A stretch of DNA of 64,000 nucleotides, from positions 24,614,001 to 24,678,000 of the forward strand of contig NC_046679.1 of the NCBI RefSeq assembly GCF_009870125.1, given 5' to 3'. The stretch is from Drosophila pseudoobscura. Lineage: Eukaryota > Arthropoda > Insecta > Diptera > Drosophilidae. Shown here in pieces: positions 50,750 through 61,692 of this stretch. The notes beneath the pieces are model-generated. The model did not search any database and was not told where the DNA came from. It saw nothing but the letters and a program-made list of their open reading frames with translations. The translations under genes and the position numbers were made by a program. Positions within the stretch are counted from its first letter, which is position 1. Each line of letters opens with the position of its first letter.

Positions 50750-50780
50750 GGCTGATATCTTGTGGCACAAAAAGTACCCC

Positions 50781-51313
50781 ACGGCTGATTTCGGTACTTT
50801 CCCGAGACATTTTCTCTTCTCGATCTGCACTGCTTCTTAATCTAGCCATGGGCGTAGCTAAGAACCTAAGTTCATATAAAGGGGGATATATATTTTGGGA
50901 ATTGAAGTTAATTGAAAATAATTTGGGAAAATTATAAAAAATACTTAAAAGTTACTTTTATGCCAAGAAGTTCTGCAAAAATAAATTGACCCTTTTTTAC
51001 TACGTCCATGAAGATACACGATTATGTGCAGCTTTATTTCCCCTATAGGCTTGAATGAGATCATCGGGGAGTCACCTGGAATGCAGATAATAATACTTAT
51101 ATCCATGCGTATTTATTTAGTGAAACATCTCATCAAATATCAGAAATTGTTCCCCTACATTCCGAAAAGTTTTCATGGTTTGATGAAATTGCTTTTCCTT
51201 GTTCGTCTCCAGATATACATCTATAGATATTCCTATTCCAATATTCAATCAGCATAATTTCTTTACGGACGGAGAGAACTAATTATTGGTGATTGGAAAC
51301 GGCGGAATCAGTT
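50781..51313. other. Gene-free interval between attacin D promoter and tRNA-Thr
   Basis: AT-rich; no gene recognised. Immune-response sites for attacin D may lie here, but none matches the consensus well. Confidence 0.4.
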
Positions 51314-51387
51314 GGCGCCGTGGCTTAGTTGGTTAAAGCGCCTGTCTAGTAAACAGGAGATCGTGAGTTCGAATCTCGCCGGGGCCT
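51314..51387 (+). tRNA. tRNA-Thr (AGT)
   Basis: The 74-nt cloverleaf has anticodon stem CCTGT/ACAGG and loop CTAGTAA (anticodon AGT). Acceptor GGCGCCG against CGGGGCC leaves one G-G mismatch at position 4; the second copy has the same feature. The T arm is GTGAG/CTCGC around TTCGAAT. Confidence 0.95.
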
Positions 51388-51520
51388 TCGTCTAAGTGGA
51401 TATATTATACATTTTTAAAAGCCAATATTTTGACCTTAACAACTTAGTTTATTGATCTTTTAAAAACTGGAATAATAATTTTATCATTTTAGTATTACAT
51501 GTTTCCAAAATGGGGCAAGT

Positions 51521-51594
51521 GGCGCCGTGGCTTAGTTGGTTAAAGCGCCTGTCTAGTAAACAGGAGATCGTGAGTTCGAATCTCGCCGGGGCCT
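51521..51594 (+). tRNA. tRNA-Thr (AGT)
   Basis: Identical to the copy 133 bases upstream and in the same direction. The flanks are unlike, so it is not a very recent tandem duplication. A T run (TTTGTTTTTTT) follows within about 20 bases. Confidence 0.95.
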
Positions 51595-54006
51595 TATGTG
51601 TGCAATAGCGTTTGTTTTTTTCTTCTTTTTATCAATTTTTTCTCTCTTTTTCTGGCTTGTTCGAGTATTCAATGCAATGCGTTGCAGCTGTCAGTCTTCG
51701 AGCACTCCGTCCGTGCAGGCGCACAGGTAAGATAAAGGGGCAGCTTTCGTTTTTCTTTTGTACGTCTGCAGTGCTGACAGCTGACAAAAAAGTTTCGCGT
51801 AAACAGTGGCAGCGGATTCGCCTTTATGGTCAGATACGTATCCACACACCTTTTCCCCGAGGGAGAAAGGGGGGACACCTGTTGTGGTCCTTGCAACGGC
51901 GATGCATAACGGAAACAACGGCGCTGGGCAACGGAAATGTTCGACAGCATGTTGCGACGTTGTCGACGACTCCGGGTGGCCGTGCCCCGGAGTGGATGGA
52001 GTCGGGAACCCGGACTGATGGGGAGCATATTTGCCTTGCAAATGGAACGTACGGCTTTTCAATTTCATTCGCTTTTCCAGATGGAACGGGGGAAAGTGGG
52101 AGTGGGGGGGCCTGCTGCAATTAGCCGGGTAGAAGGCTTATTTGTTTCAATTTATTTACCGCCGCTCGCTTCTGCCTTATCTTTGTTTTTTATACCCAAA
52201 CGCACCCAAGCTGCCCAAGCCGATGTATAACCCCGGACGGAGGGGACACTTCCCACATATAATTATGTACGAGCCAACTTCTGACAAGCGGCAGACAATG
52301 GCAGAACAATGCTATATGCAGACAGACTTCGTGCCACGAGGCATAATCATTTTTATGGATTTAATTTCCAATGTCCTTCCCTTTGGGGCTGTGTCCTTTG
52401 TGTGTCGGATACAGCAATGTCCTTTTCTAATTTCCTCTTGAGAATTAATATTTGTGTACATATGAATGTCTGCCGCTGACTGGGCAGCTCTGGTTTCCCG
52501 ATCATATCAATGAAGATTGGGTACTAAACTCTTTCCGATGGCTCCGTGCGATGTCCAAGTAGGAAGAGTTTGCCCAAAACTTGACAAATATCCCTATGGT
52601 ATTTACCTAGACTTCCTTCATCCACAATAAGCTCTATTCCTCCCCCTAGCATGTGTTCTTTCATAGTACATATATCACTTGCAATGCTCTGACGCCTCCA
52701 GTCCGGTCCCATCCCGTTTCATAACCACCGTCAGACCCAGACCCATGTAGCAGCTTCTCATCATCACCCAAGGATTTTTAGCAATTGTCAGCAATTTTCC
52801 CAATAGACGCAGCACAAAAACTATCACACAAAACCACTAAGCAAATGTCTGTTCCCCACACAACGTCCATTCCATAGAGCTGCTGTGTATTTTTCTGATT
52901 ACCCCGGACAACAGTAGTCCGGTCGGGTTCCAGTTCCAGTTCCAGCCACATGGTGGGCGTGTACATAGCATAGGCATTAACATAATTTATGTGGTTCCGC
53001 CGGATTTAGCTTTGTCGTAAAAAAGGACACTCGGCCATTGTCCATTGTCCATTTCAAGCTTCGATAACAAAAGGCAAAAGGAAAAGGAGTCCTCGCCCTG
53101 TCCGGGCCCAGCTAAGGATTGCGGTTTTTATTGTTTTGATGGCAACAAAGTTTATGAAAAGTTTCGCCTCCGGGCCGTTTCTCTCTAATTTCGTTTGTAG
53201 TTTTTCTGTTGACTTTGCATATTTTTTTAATTAAATGAATGTCGGCGCAGAGAAATCAAAGTCCACTCGTACTTGTGTTTCGCTTGGGAGCTAATCTATG
53301 AGGCCATTACTCAACTTTGGCCCCAGGCTCTGCCAGAAAACTGTGGGTGGCATTGGATAGGAGGAGTAGGGGGTCTACGCGGAGTTCATGGATGGTTGGC
53401 AGGGGCCATAAAAACGTGCGAAATTTTCACGGCCTTTGGATGTTGTGCTGTTTTTGTTTTTCCAGACACGAACGCGGGCGGCTCTCCCTCTCCCTTCGCA
53501 CACCTTTAACTGATTGTTGTCACCTGTTTTTTGCATGCTTTATTCGCAGGACTCTAAGGATGTGATGACACCCATGTGGAGTGGAGAATACTGGGTCTGA
53601 CATAGGAAAAGTGTTCCTCATTCCCTACTATCCCTAGATACTTAGAATCGGAATATCTTGGTCATCACCTCTGTACAGGGTGCTCAAACGTCGAGTCCCT
53701 TCCATCCTTGAGTGGCCCGATTCTTAGTACACCTGGCACGAAACACTCATAACTCAAAAACGTTTTGAGGGCCCTCTTCTCGGCGGCACACAGTGTGTAA
53801 TGTGGCAAAATATAATCAAGCGGAAAAAGTCAAAAACTTCAAACTTTTCTTTACGGTTAATAATGAAAAATGGGTGGCACGTGCAGCAAAAGGTAAATTC
53901 TGCAGAGTTGCCACCTCAAAAAGTGTAACTTTCAGCCAAATTAATTCGTTATACAAAATAAAAGTATCTTAAAATAAAAGAAAACCAAAACGACAAATTT
54001 AAGTCC
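51595..54006. other. Gene-free interval
   Basis: GC-rich at 51.7-52.1 kb, where frames of 95-170 codons occur in nearly every frame at once, a sign of composition rather than coding. No splice or domain support was found. Confidence 0.4.
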
Positions 54007-54079
54007 TGGAGATGCGGGGCATCGATCCCCGTACCTCTCACATGCTAAGCGAGCGCTCTACCATCTGAGCTACATCCCC
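54007..54079 (-). tRNA. tRNA-Ala (AGC)
   Basis: Identical tRNA-Ala on the minus strand, about 280 bases before the first gene of the secreted-protein cluster. Confidence 0.97.
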
Positions 54080-54356
54080 GATGTGGGCGCCGCTGTCTTT
54101 TTCCATAGTTCCACGACATTGGATTAATGCCATCTCCATGGGTATTAGGCTGAATTAATTTAACTTGAGCAATGAAAGACATGCATTTAGTATTACAACA
54201 TTGACATGGTTTGTAGGCTGAAAGAAGTGATATTAATGCGGGTTCCCATTACAAGGCTCATTAGGCAGGTCACTTGGGTATTCAACTGCCTCTTGTGGTG
54301 TGTAGATTCAAATTCAAGTAGTTCACCCAAAGACTTCAAGAGGCACAGTTGAGAAA

Positions 54357-54956
54357 ATGTCAGTACTCCGCCTTAGCCCGACACAGTTCCTATGCGTGCT
54401 GCTCCTGGCAGTAGTCTGCAGTAGCGCTGAAATAGACAGAGATGAACAGCCCGACTTCGAGACGGAGCCTGGAGCTCCGGAGCCCATTGATGGACGTTCG
54501 TTTTTCTTTCTGGGCACACTCTTTCGACGCTGGCGCAATCGTTGGATGGCCTATCACAGTGCAGATCCACTGTTTGCCGGTGCAGCGTACCCCATTAATG
54601 GATACTACAATTGCCCCATCTATGGCTGTAATCCGGCGGCCATTGGGCCACAACCTGGTTACTATTCCCGTCCAGGAGGGAGCTTTAACCCCCTGAACCA
54701 ACAGCAGCAGGCTCAGGGCAACAGCAATGTCTACATATATCAGACCGATCAGAACGCTGCCAATTCCGGAAGTGGCAGTGGTTCACCTGCCGTTCCCCTC
54801 GGATATGGATACTTTGGAGTTGGATCGCCGCTTAGACCTCCGCCGCCTTTGCCACCTTCTTCAATGGGAGGGGCTTCAGCCAGTGCCGGGAGCTATGGCC
54901 TGGGACCAGGACAAGGGCCAGTACCAATACCAATACCAGTACCACAATTTGGCTAA
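54357..54956 (+). CDS. Secreted proline/glycine-rich protein of unknown function
   Basis: A single-exon, 199-residue product. Residues 1-24 form a signal peptide (hydrophobic LCVLLLAVVC, likely cleaved after SSA). The acidic segment EIDRDEQPDFETEP is followed by an aromatic and basic part (FFFLGTLFRRWRNRW), a region with two cysteines (YNCPIYGCNP), a glutamine-rich stretch, a Ser-Gly linker, a PPPPLPPSS run and the tail GPVPIPIPVPQFG. The proline-valine/isoleucine tail resembles the central part of the product of the gene at 56763. Unlike its neighbours it has no intron in the signal peptide. The start follows GAAA in good context. Poly(A) signals occur near 55265. Function is unknown; an extracellular matrix, cuticle or eggshell role would fit the composition, but this is inference. 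Confidence 0.85.
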   Translation: MSVLRLSPTQFLCVLLLAVVCSSAEIDRDEQPDFETEPGAPEPIDGRSFFFLGTLFRRWRNRWMAYHSADPLFAGAAYPINGYYNCPIYGCNPAAIGPQPGYYSRPGGSFNPLNQQQQAQGNSNVYIYQTDQNAANSGSGSGSPAVPLGYGYFGVGSPLRPPPPLPPSSMGGASASAGSYGLGPGQGPVPIPIPVPQFG

Positions 54957-56302
54957 GCAGGAACGGAGGCAACAACATAGAACGGTTGCCCAAGTAAACA
55001 CCGCACAGCAGACAAAGTAAAAGAAAACAATACAATTTTAATTGAAAAGTACGGAACCAAAGAAAAAAGTAAACCAAACCCAAAGAGACACACATACAAT
55101 ACATTCGGCGGGCCCGCCTTAGGGATGTCTAAGTACATACATTATATTCTGCAATTTAATGAAATCATCTTTTCTGAATGAGTACATATCTTACTGTATT
55201 TCCATTACATACCATTACATTTTTCACATTTTTGTTAGATTGAAATAGCGTCCATCAATTAAGATAAATAAAATAAATCAAATCCATCTTGTTTGCTTTT
55301 CGAACTAGACTCCACAGTAACGAGAGTCGACAAAAAGGGTTACAACCCCACACACACACACACACACATATGGACTTTTATCCATTAACGCCAAGAGAAA
55401 AACTCCACAACCAATCTGCATAAACAAACTCATCATCAGCATATCCTTTACCCTCACCATCAGAGCAGGAGCAGGAGCAGAAGGAGCAACCGTAGTCTCC
55501 AGCATTTGTTTTGATTCCATCATAAACCATAAGATAGCTGCAGACATGGATGCCTGATGAAGTGGTTGCAAGTTGCCCAAGGAGCAGGCAGCAGGCAGCA
55601 GGCAGTAGTCGGATGGCAACGGGCTTGCCTCAATTGTTTGGCAAATAAATGCCCGGCAGCATAATGGATGGCCATGGTCAGCTCCGTATTCGGTGTTCCG
55701 AGATCCGTGCACAGCAGTCCGTTTCGGTTATTATTTTTATATAACTTGTGAAAATAATAATAGAGCTTTGCCCAGAGGGCGTGGCAGCTAGAACGGAGGC
55801 GAAACAAACAAACAAATACTCGAAGCGGAGGACAGTTGTATAAACAGAAGTGTGAAAGTGCCAGATAGTGAAGAGATCTGGGATCGGCGATTGTCCGGCA
55901 TGGCATCCACACATACTACTCGTATGTAAGAACGATGAGGCTTTGACGTTGACTCCTGTTCATCCCAATCCTCGATTCGGTCTGGTCCCGGACTTTATTT
56001 GTGTTTGTGCTATGGCAACAATGAACAGCAGAGAGGTCCAGGTGTTGATGCTACATCTATTTTTGTTTTCTTTAGAACAACTTTCGCTGACCGGAAACGG
56101 AAATTAAATGCATAAGTTTTTCCCACCAGCCCCAGCATCGTACGTTCCCACTTCTTATCTAACTTCAAAAAGACAAGACAAGGCCACTTCAGATTGATAA
56201 ATAGTCTTGAACAAGTTTTCTTGGCAAATTAAATTTCGACAGAAGTTGGTCAGCAACAGTCGATGAGTCACAAGTGTAGTTTTGGACACTACAGTTGACA
56301 AC
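54957..56302. other. 3' UTR and gene-free interval
   Basis: Holds the 3' end of the gene at 54357 (AATAAA repeats near 55263-55277), a CA run at 55349-55368 and no other recognisable gene. Confidence 0.4.
55349..55368 (+). repeat. (CA)n microsatellite
   Basis: An uninterrupted run of about ten CA units. Confidence 0.9.
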
Positions 56303-56375
56303 GGGGATGTAGCTCAGATGGTAGAGCGCTCGCTTAGCATGTGAGAGGTACGGGGATCGATGCCCCGCATCTCCA
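56303..56375 (+). tRNA. tRNA-Ala (AGC)
   Basis: Identical tRNA-Ala, convergent with the Pro gene 164 bases downstream. Its 3' flank resembles that of the copy at 26961. A long T run at about 56390 terminates it. Confidence 0.97.
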
Positions 56376-56539
56376 AAATTAGTGTTGTACGTTTTTTTTT
56401 TTAACAAAATTTCTTTTTCTTCATTTTTAATACTATACATACATACATACTTGTGTGGGCCAATTTTTTTCTTCAAAATTTAGCTTGCACCATTTACATA
56501 TTTTACTTTGAATTGCAAGCAAGCAAAAAGCATATAGCC

Positions 56540-56611
56540 GGGCTCAACCGGGATTTGAACCCGGGACCTCTCGCACCCAAAGCGAGAATCATACCCCTAG
56601 ACCATTGAGCC
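56540..56611 (-). tRNA. tRNA-Pro (TGG)
   Basis: Identical tRNA-Pro; anticodon loop TTTGGGT, discriminator C. Confidence 0.97.
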
Positions 56612-56734
56612 TCATGCCATGTTGAGCGCTCTATTATATTTTTGTGGCCTCTCTGGCAAACTCTTGTGCCGACAATAAATGTTTTTAGATAGCAGTGAAA
56701 ATACACTCGGATTTTCAATAAAATTAAATATAGC

Positions 56735-56740
56735 TTTATT
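56735..56740 (-). terminator. Poly(A) signal of the secreted-protein gene at 56763
   Basis: AATAAA on the minus strand lies 22 bases past the stop codon. Confidence 0.55.
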
Positions 56741-56762
56741 CAAAATGCCTTAAACAAAAAAC

Positions 56763-57228
56763 TTAGCGTCTCTTCCAGATACCCCCACCGTAACCGCCGC
56801 CACCAAAACCTCCAGAAAAGGCGCTAGCAGAGCTGTAGGCCGAGGCATAGCTTCCGGAATATCCCCCACCGTAGCCGCCGAAACCGCCTCCTCCGAATCC
56901 TCCCAGCCCACCCAGGCCACCCTTCCACCCGTGCTTGAATGGCACAACAACTGGCTGTGGCACTGGGACTGGGATAGGCTGTGGAACCGCAACTGGTACG
57001 GGTATAGGCTGAGGCACTGGAACGGGCTGGGCGACGGGATAGGGCACATAGCTGGTGTACACAGGGGCGTAGCCGCCCCCTCCGAGCTTTCCGCCAAAAC
57101 TGTGGGAGCTACTAAGGCCCAGGCATAGCAGCAGCGTTAAGCCCACGATTGTAGCCTGAAAGCAATATGTTGATCAAACAAGTCCGCAATGTGAGACAAC
57201 CATATCCACTTACTGTACTTGTTCTCAT
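56763..57228 (-). CDS. Secreted glycine-rich protein with PV/PI repeat
   Basis: Two minus-strand exons: 57228-57214 (MRTST) and 57155-56763, joined in phase 0 across a 58-base intron; 135 residues. The second exon continues the signal peptide ([19 protein letters not shown]). Then come a short glycine run, a proline-valine region of alternating [12 protein letters not shown] type, and a C-terminal part of [11 protein letters not shown] repeats with Ser-Ala-Tyr, ending [17 protein letters not shown] box at 57274-57281 lies about 45 bases upstream of the ATG. The first coding exon of only five codons is the pattern shared by the four following genes. Function unknown; probably extracellular and structural. 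Confidence 0.85.
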
Positions 57229-57541
57229 GACGTCTATTGGTGCTTCTAAACGTGGCCAACGTCTAAACTGCCGTATATATAGCAACCTAAAGCCACTTCC
57301 TGTACTTCCTTTTGGCGACGAGTTCAACGAACTGCCAAAAACTTGATCCACAACCAGTTCTTGTCGAACAGAACCATTCAATTTTTATTGTGCCAAAATT
57401 TAGTCGCAGCAACTAATGCAAAAATATAACAAATCGTGTGAAAAACATTGAAATCGGTTAAGTTGATGGGGTTGAAGGTCGTCCGTGCTGTGTTCCGGGA
57501 CTGGGCTTTTGGGTGGGCGTAAGTTGATACAGAGATCTTGG
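57229..57541. promoter_or_regulatory. Divergent promoter region of two secreted-protein genes
   Basis: About 300 bases separate the start of the minus-strand gene (TATATATA at 57274-57281) from the TATA box of the plus-strand gene (57542). The two genes are head to head and may share regulation. Confidence 0.5.
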
Positions 57542-57580
57542 TATAAAAACTGAACAGTCCGTTGGTTAGACAATTCAGTC
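57542..57580 (+). promoter_or_regulatory. TATA/Initiator promoter of the gene at 57603
   Basis: TATAAAAA at 57542-57549 and Initiator TTCAGTC at 57574-57580, with the A at 57577. The leader is about 26 bases. Confidence 0.65.
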
Positions 57581-57602
57581 AAGTTCAAGACAAATCAGAA
57601 AC

Positions 57603-58141
57603 ATGTTGAAGATCAGCTCTTCGGTGAGTAGCTTTGCTTTGGACCATCTTAAAGATGCACAATTATTAACGGACATTCTGTCCTTTGGCAGTTGGTGGTG
57701 CTGTTGTCGCTCTGCGCCTGCAGTTACGCCCAATACCAGTATCCCCAGCAGCGCCCGGCCCTAGAAACAGCCCCAGCAGCCGGAGGTGAGCCCACTGGCG
57801 GGCCTGTGGAAAATCGTATTATACCCCTGGGTGGTCTGCTCGGCGGAGGAGGAGGAGGAGGCGGCTTACTCGGTGGCGGCGGAGGGGGGGGTGGCCTGTT
57901 TGGCAACCTGTTGGGTGGTCTTTTGGGCGGAAACAATGCTCGCCCACCGCCACCAGCGCCAGCGCCATACCCAGTACCTGTTCCCTCGTACGGAGAAGGA
58001 TTCGGCGGCGGGTATCCTGGCGGATTTGGAGGCGGATACGGCGGCGGATATCCTGGCGGATTTGGAGGCGGCTATACAGGTGGCTACCCAGGCGGATTTG
58101 GAGGTGGTTATGGCAATCCCTATGGCGGCTACTACGGCTAG
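57603..58141 (+). CDS. Secreted Gly-rich protein with GGYPGGFGG repeats
   Basis: Exons 57603-57623 (MLKISSS) and 57692-58141 are joined in phase 0 across a 68-base intron; 156 residues. The signal peptide continues LVVLLSLCACSYA and is likely cleaved before QYQYPQQ. After an Ala-Pro-Gly segment and ENRIIPLGG come polyglycine blocks (LLGGGGGGGG twice, GLFGNLLGGLLGG), a proline-rich hinge (PPPPAPAPYPVPVPSYG) and then GGYPGGFGGGYGGG repeats ending GGYYG. TATA and Initiator lie just upstream. Composition suits cuticle, eggshell or other matrix proteins. I do not recognise a named gene. Confidence 0.87.
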
Positions 58142-58315
58142 AAGGCGTTGTTTTTCGGTCAGCCCTTGACTACTCCAAGTATTACCCGCTGTTAAAAATG
58201 TTTTCGAGATAGTTTTAAGTTGTTGACCATTGTCCATTGACCATTATATTAAAATTCACGTGAAAAATCAAATCACTTCCGGCTTGTTTTCACTTTGTCT
58301 GCCCGTTTTACACAC

Positions 58316-58388
58316 GGGGATGTAGCTCAGATGGTAGAGCGCTCGCTTAGCATGTGAGAGGTACGGGGATCGATGCCCCGCATCTCCA
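58316..58388 (+). tRNA. tRNA-Ala (AGC)
   Basis: Identical tRNA-Ala, 174 bases past the stop codon of the gene at 57603. Confidence 0.97.
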
Positions 58389-58540
58389 AACAGTGTTTTT
58401 GTCTTCTATTTTAGTGGTAACAAGATTAAAGAAACACTTTCCTCTTGATTGTGATTTGATTTTTATAGTTACTTGTTTTAGTTGTTCGTGCTATTTGGCT
58501 CACATATAGAAAACTGTTATCTGGGCATGACTCGGCAAGA

Positions 58541-58612
58541 GGCTCAATGGTCTAGGGGTATGATTCTCGCTTTGGGTGCGAGAGGTCCCGGGTTCAAATC
58601 CCGGTTGAGCCC
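58541..58612 (+). tRNA. tRNA-Pro (TGG)
   Basis: Identical tRNA-Pro, the only Pro copy on the plus strand. The first T run follows seven bases after the gene. Confidence 0.97.
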
Positions 58613-58980
58613 GGCTAAACTTTTTTATCAATACTTATATAAATTGATAAACTAAATTGCTATTTTTTATCATTGAAATAATAACTCTAACCAAAAAAAA
58701 AATCGTACGCTAGATCTCTATAAATGTCGCAATACAGATTACCTGAAGCAATATTTTATTTTTCAGAGTGTTCGTACATATATTATTTAATGAAAGAATT
58801 ATAACAGCCAGGTTGAGTATAACGAGACTAGGTGGCTAGGACAACACCCTTTGTGCCGCCGCGAGAAGAGCTATCTTCCAAATTGATTTGATTTCATGCT
58901 ATCTGTATTGCATATTTATTTCTGATCTGCAAAATCGTTAAGAATAAGGGTAATTAATCTGAATCAAAAAAGGTTTGTTT
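58613..58980. other. Spacer between tRNA-Pro and tRNA-Val
   Basis: AT-rich; nothing recognised. Confidence 0.4.
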
Positions 58981-59053
58981 TGTTCCCGCCCGGGTTCGAA
59001 CCGGGGACCTTGTGCGTGTGAAGCACACGTGATAACCACTACACTACGGAAAC
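58981..59053 (-). tRNA. tRNA-Val (CAC)
   Basis: The 73-nt cloverleaf has anticodon stem TGTGC/GCACA and loop TTCACAC (anticodon CAC). Acceptor GTTTCCG/CGGGAAC includes a T-G pair. On the minus strand a run of six T residues follows. Confidence 0.97.
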
Positions 59054-59572
59054 CTGCTGCCGTCTAATAGTCAAACGGCCATGATACAGTTGAGTAATAC
59101 AGCGCCATCTAGCTCTCAATTTGCACATTATTGAAATTTCATTTTATTTCGATAGATATATCGATAATGCCATTACCCATCAATAGCTGCATCGCTAATT
59201 TCATTATATATCGATAGTGGATGGTAGCACAATTGCCGCCAAATTCAAATAAAATATATACATAAATATATCTGTCTTTTTGGAACATATGAAACATACA
59301 ATGCCAAATATGCACGAAGTCGAGAGAGAAGACCACAAAATTAGCATATAAAGGATACATAAAACACCAGGCTATTACGAGTAGCGCCCAGGGTTCTTAA
59401 ATCATAGAACCGTTAAAAAAGAATACCCGAATTTGTAAATGGTTCATTCCTATAGATAACTTTATTTTATGAATGGGGAAATGAGTCTACAACTAAATAA
59501 CAATTTTGGGTGGATCTGGATTCTAATGGCAAGCACATGATTTTCCCTTATTCTATTGACCTATTGACATTC
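59054..59572. other. Gene-free interval and 3' flank
   Basis: Contains TATCGATA-like boxes at about 59158 and 59210 (DRE-type) without an obvious gene start. A minus-strand AATAAA at 59461-59466 may serve the gene at 59573. Confidence 0.4.
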
Positions 59573-60114
59573 TCATTTGCCCCAGAGGCCACCTCCGAAG
59601 CCACCGCCTCCGTAGCTCCCTCCGCTGCTATGATGACTTTCGTGATGACTTTCGTGAAATTCGTGGTGCTCATAGCCACTGTTGCTGCCATACCCGCCGC
59701 CGCCGTACCCGCCGCCATACCCGCCGCCATAGCCGCCGCCGCCATATCCTGCTCCGATTCCAGCGCCAATGCTAGCACCAACACCACCGCCGAATCCCAG
59801 TCCACCTCCGCTCAGAGCATGCTTCAGGCCCAGTAATTTAGGAGTGCGCACCTTAAGCCCCACAAAGCCGGCATGGGGTCCTTTAAAAGCCAGCAATTTT
59901 ATCTTTCCGGCTGAGATTCCTTGCAGCAGAAACAGAAAGCATACTCCCAGGATCAGGAGTAGATGGTTTTGATGGCACTGTTTTCGAAAGAAAGAAAGGA
60001 AAGATTAGGAAGGAATAATCTAATAATAATTTATATTTCATTAGATCCACAGTAAGTCACAAGCACTTTACGAGTCTCTTTGAATCCATAAAAATCACTT
60101 ACAATGATTTGCAT
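59573..60114 (-). CDS. Secreted Gly/Tyr-rich protein with His-Glu segment
   Basis: Two minus-strand exons: 60114-60103 (MQII) and 59977-59573, joined in phase 0; 138 residues. The signal peptide continues with HLLLILGVCFLFLLQGISA. The mature part begins GKIKLLAFKGPHAGFVGLKV, a positively charged, non-repetitive stretch. It then becomes GGGLGFGGG and GGGYGGGYGGG repeats, then a charged insert EHHEFHESHHESHHSS that could bind metal, and ends GGGFGGGLWGK. It belongs to the same architectural family as its neighbours. Function unknown. Confidence 0.85.
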
Positions 60115-60868
60115 TTTCACTTTTGATGATGTTTTAACGCCTCTTTAATTGATTAAGTCTGTTTTTGGCCAAAGATCAGAGGTCTTTATTTGAAAATTGC
60201 TTTATCTAGTTGTAGAAACTTCAAGTTCAAATGTGTGGGCCGGCGGATGACGAGGCTGGTCTCTTGGCTGGAACGCGTGTTCAATTGAAGCGGCTGCGAG
60301 GCAAGCGACGAGTTTTTATCTGTCTGACGGTTTTTCTGCGCGCGTCTCGAATCGCCCTTATGCAATCGGCCGCCGCTTAAGAGCTCTTGTCTGTCTTTTG
60401 TTGTTGCTGCTGCTGTGAACTTCAGGTTGTGTCTTATATTTGCCTTATGCACATGATTTGCCCCTGAAAATTTCAGGTTTTTTGAGAGCACACACACAAA
60501 ATTGGGCATGAGAAAAGAAATGAAAAAAATTGAATGAACAAGCGAATGTCAATGGGAAATCAGCCTGCGATACATGTGCTAATTTACAAAAAAATGACCA
60601 AATTACAAAGTAGGAAATACGTTATAATAATCGTCATGTTCAGAACCAAAACAGAGAGAACCTTACCCAGATAGTGCTCGGCTTATCAAACACATGTGGA
60701 GCCGAAAAGTTTGGAAATTGATAAAGAGTGAATCATTTTGGGTATTTACGTTTTATTGACCTCCATCAAATTAAAAGCCAAATAAAGAAATCAAACAAAA
60801 CACGGTTAGAGCCAGAAACTTCCAGCATTAAGCCAAAACAAATATGCATCTGTCTGTTTGCCCCTCAC
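60115..60868. other. Gene-free interval between two secreted-protein genes
   Basis: Promoter side of the gene at 59573 and 3' side of the gene at 60869 (a minus-strand AATAAA lies at about 60751). No other gene recognised. Confidence 0.4.
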
Positions 60869-61294
60869 TCATCGGCCATACCCAAAGGGGTATCCGAATC
60901 CGCCATAGCCGGAGGATCCGTAGCTGTTTTGCTGATTACTGAACTGATTGTACTGCTGTCGATAGCCCCCGTATCCTCCAAAACCGCCATATCCGCCATA
61001 TCCGCCATATCCGCCATAGCCCCCATAGGGCGATCCGAATCCTTGCTGGTATCCAGTACTACTACTCGCTCCGGCACTGGCACTGGACGAGGCATAACTG
61101 CCGCCATAGCCCGAGTAGGGAGCAAAACCATAGCCAAATCCTGATCCGAGGCCCCACTGGGGGGCACTCATCACTTCGAGACACAGGCCGCAGAGCAGAA
61201 AGGACAGCGCAAAAAACTAAAAGCGAGAGGGTTCAAGAATACAAATTAGTGGTTTAGTTGGAGCGACTAAATCTTTGTGTACACCCACCTTCAT
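60869..61294 (-). CDS. Secreted Gly/Tyr-rich protein with GGYGGYGG repeats
   Basis: Two minus-strand exons: 61294-61289 (only MK) and 61216-60869, joined in phase 0 across a 72-base intron; 117 residues. The signal peptide is MKFFALSFLLCGLCLEVMSA, cleaved before PQWG. The mature protein has GFGYGFAPYSGYGG, a Ser-Ala block, a run of YGG repeats, a Gln-Asn segment (QQYNQFSNQQNS) and the tail GGFGYPFGYGR. TATAAG at 61338-61343 and an Initiator-like ATCAGAC near 61319 give a leader of about 25 bases. Function unknown; matrix or cuticle-like composition. Confidence 0.85.
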
Positions 61295-61337
61295 GGTCAG
61301 CAAGCAACTCAATGGAGTCTGATTAAAGTTTGCCATT

Positions 61338-61343
61338 CTTATA
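61338..61343 (-). promoter_or_regulatory. TATA box of the gene at 60869
   Basis: TATAAG on the minus strand, 44 bases upstream of the ATG, with an Initiator-like ATCAGA about 24 bases downstream. Confidence 0.5.
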
Positions 61344-61692
61344 GTCGCCGCAAAACGGAAATACGCCTCAAAGTAATTACAATAATGGGAAACATAATTA
61401 TAGAACAAATGTGAAGACATAATCATTAGTATATTATTCATCAAGTACTAGTACTATCTGAGATACTTGTTATAGAACTATGTTTTTTTTTACCAAACCA
61501 TCTTAGACCTTCATATCGATTGAATCCACACAATATACCATGTACCTTTCTCAGTTCAATTGAAGTTTCAAAGCTATAAACATTATCTGGGCTTACTTGT
61601 AAGATCTTTTCCTTACAAAATTTCATCAACATTCAGGTCGTTTACAACCCGTTCACAGAACTAATTAAGATTTTATTTATTTCCCCCCGCAG

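Noticed and set aside
50771-50780. GGGGTACTTT as a Relish kappa-B site for attacin D
   Set aside because: It departs from the consensus at central positions; kept only as a remark.
51612-52124. 170-codon frame directly after a tRNA-Thr gene
   Set aside because: It begins in the tRNA terminator region, and four other frames are open over the same GC-rich stretch.
61561-61598. Upstream exon ending at the GTAAGA donor (61599) for the orphan exon at 61693
   Set aside because: The phase required by the orphan exon meets a stop seven codons before the donor and has no start codon.
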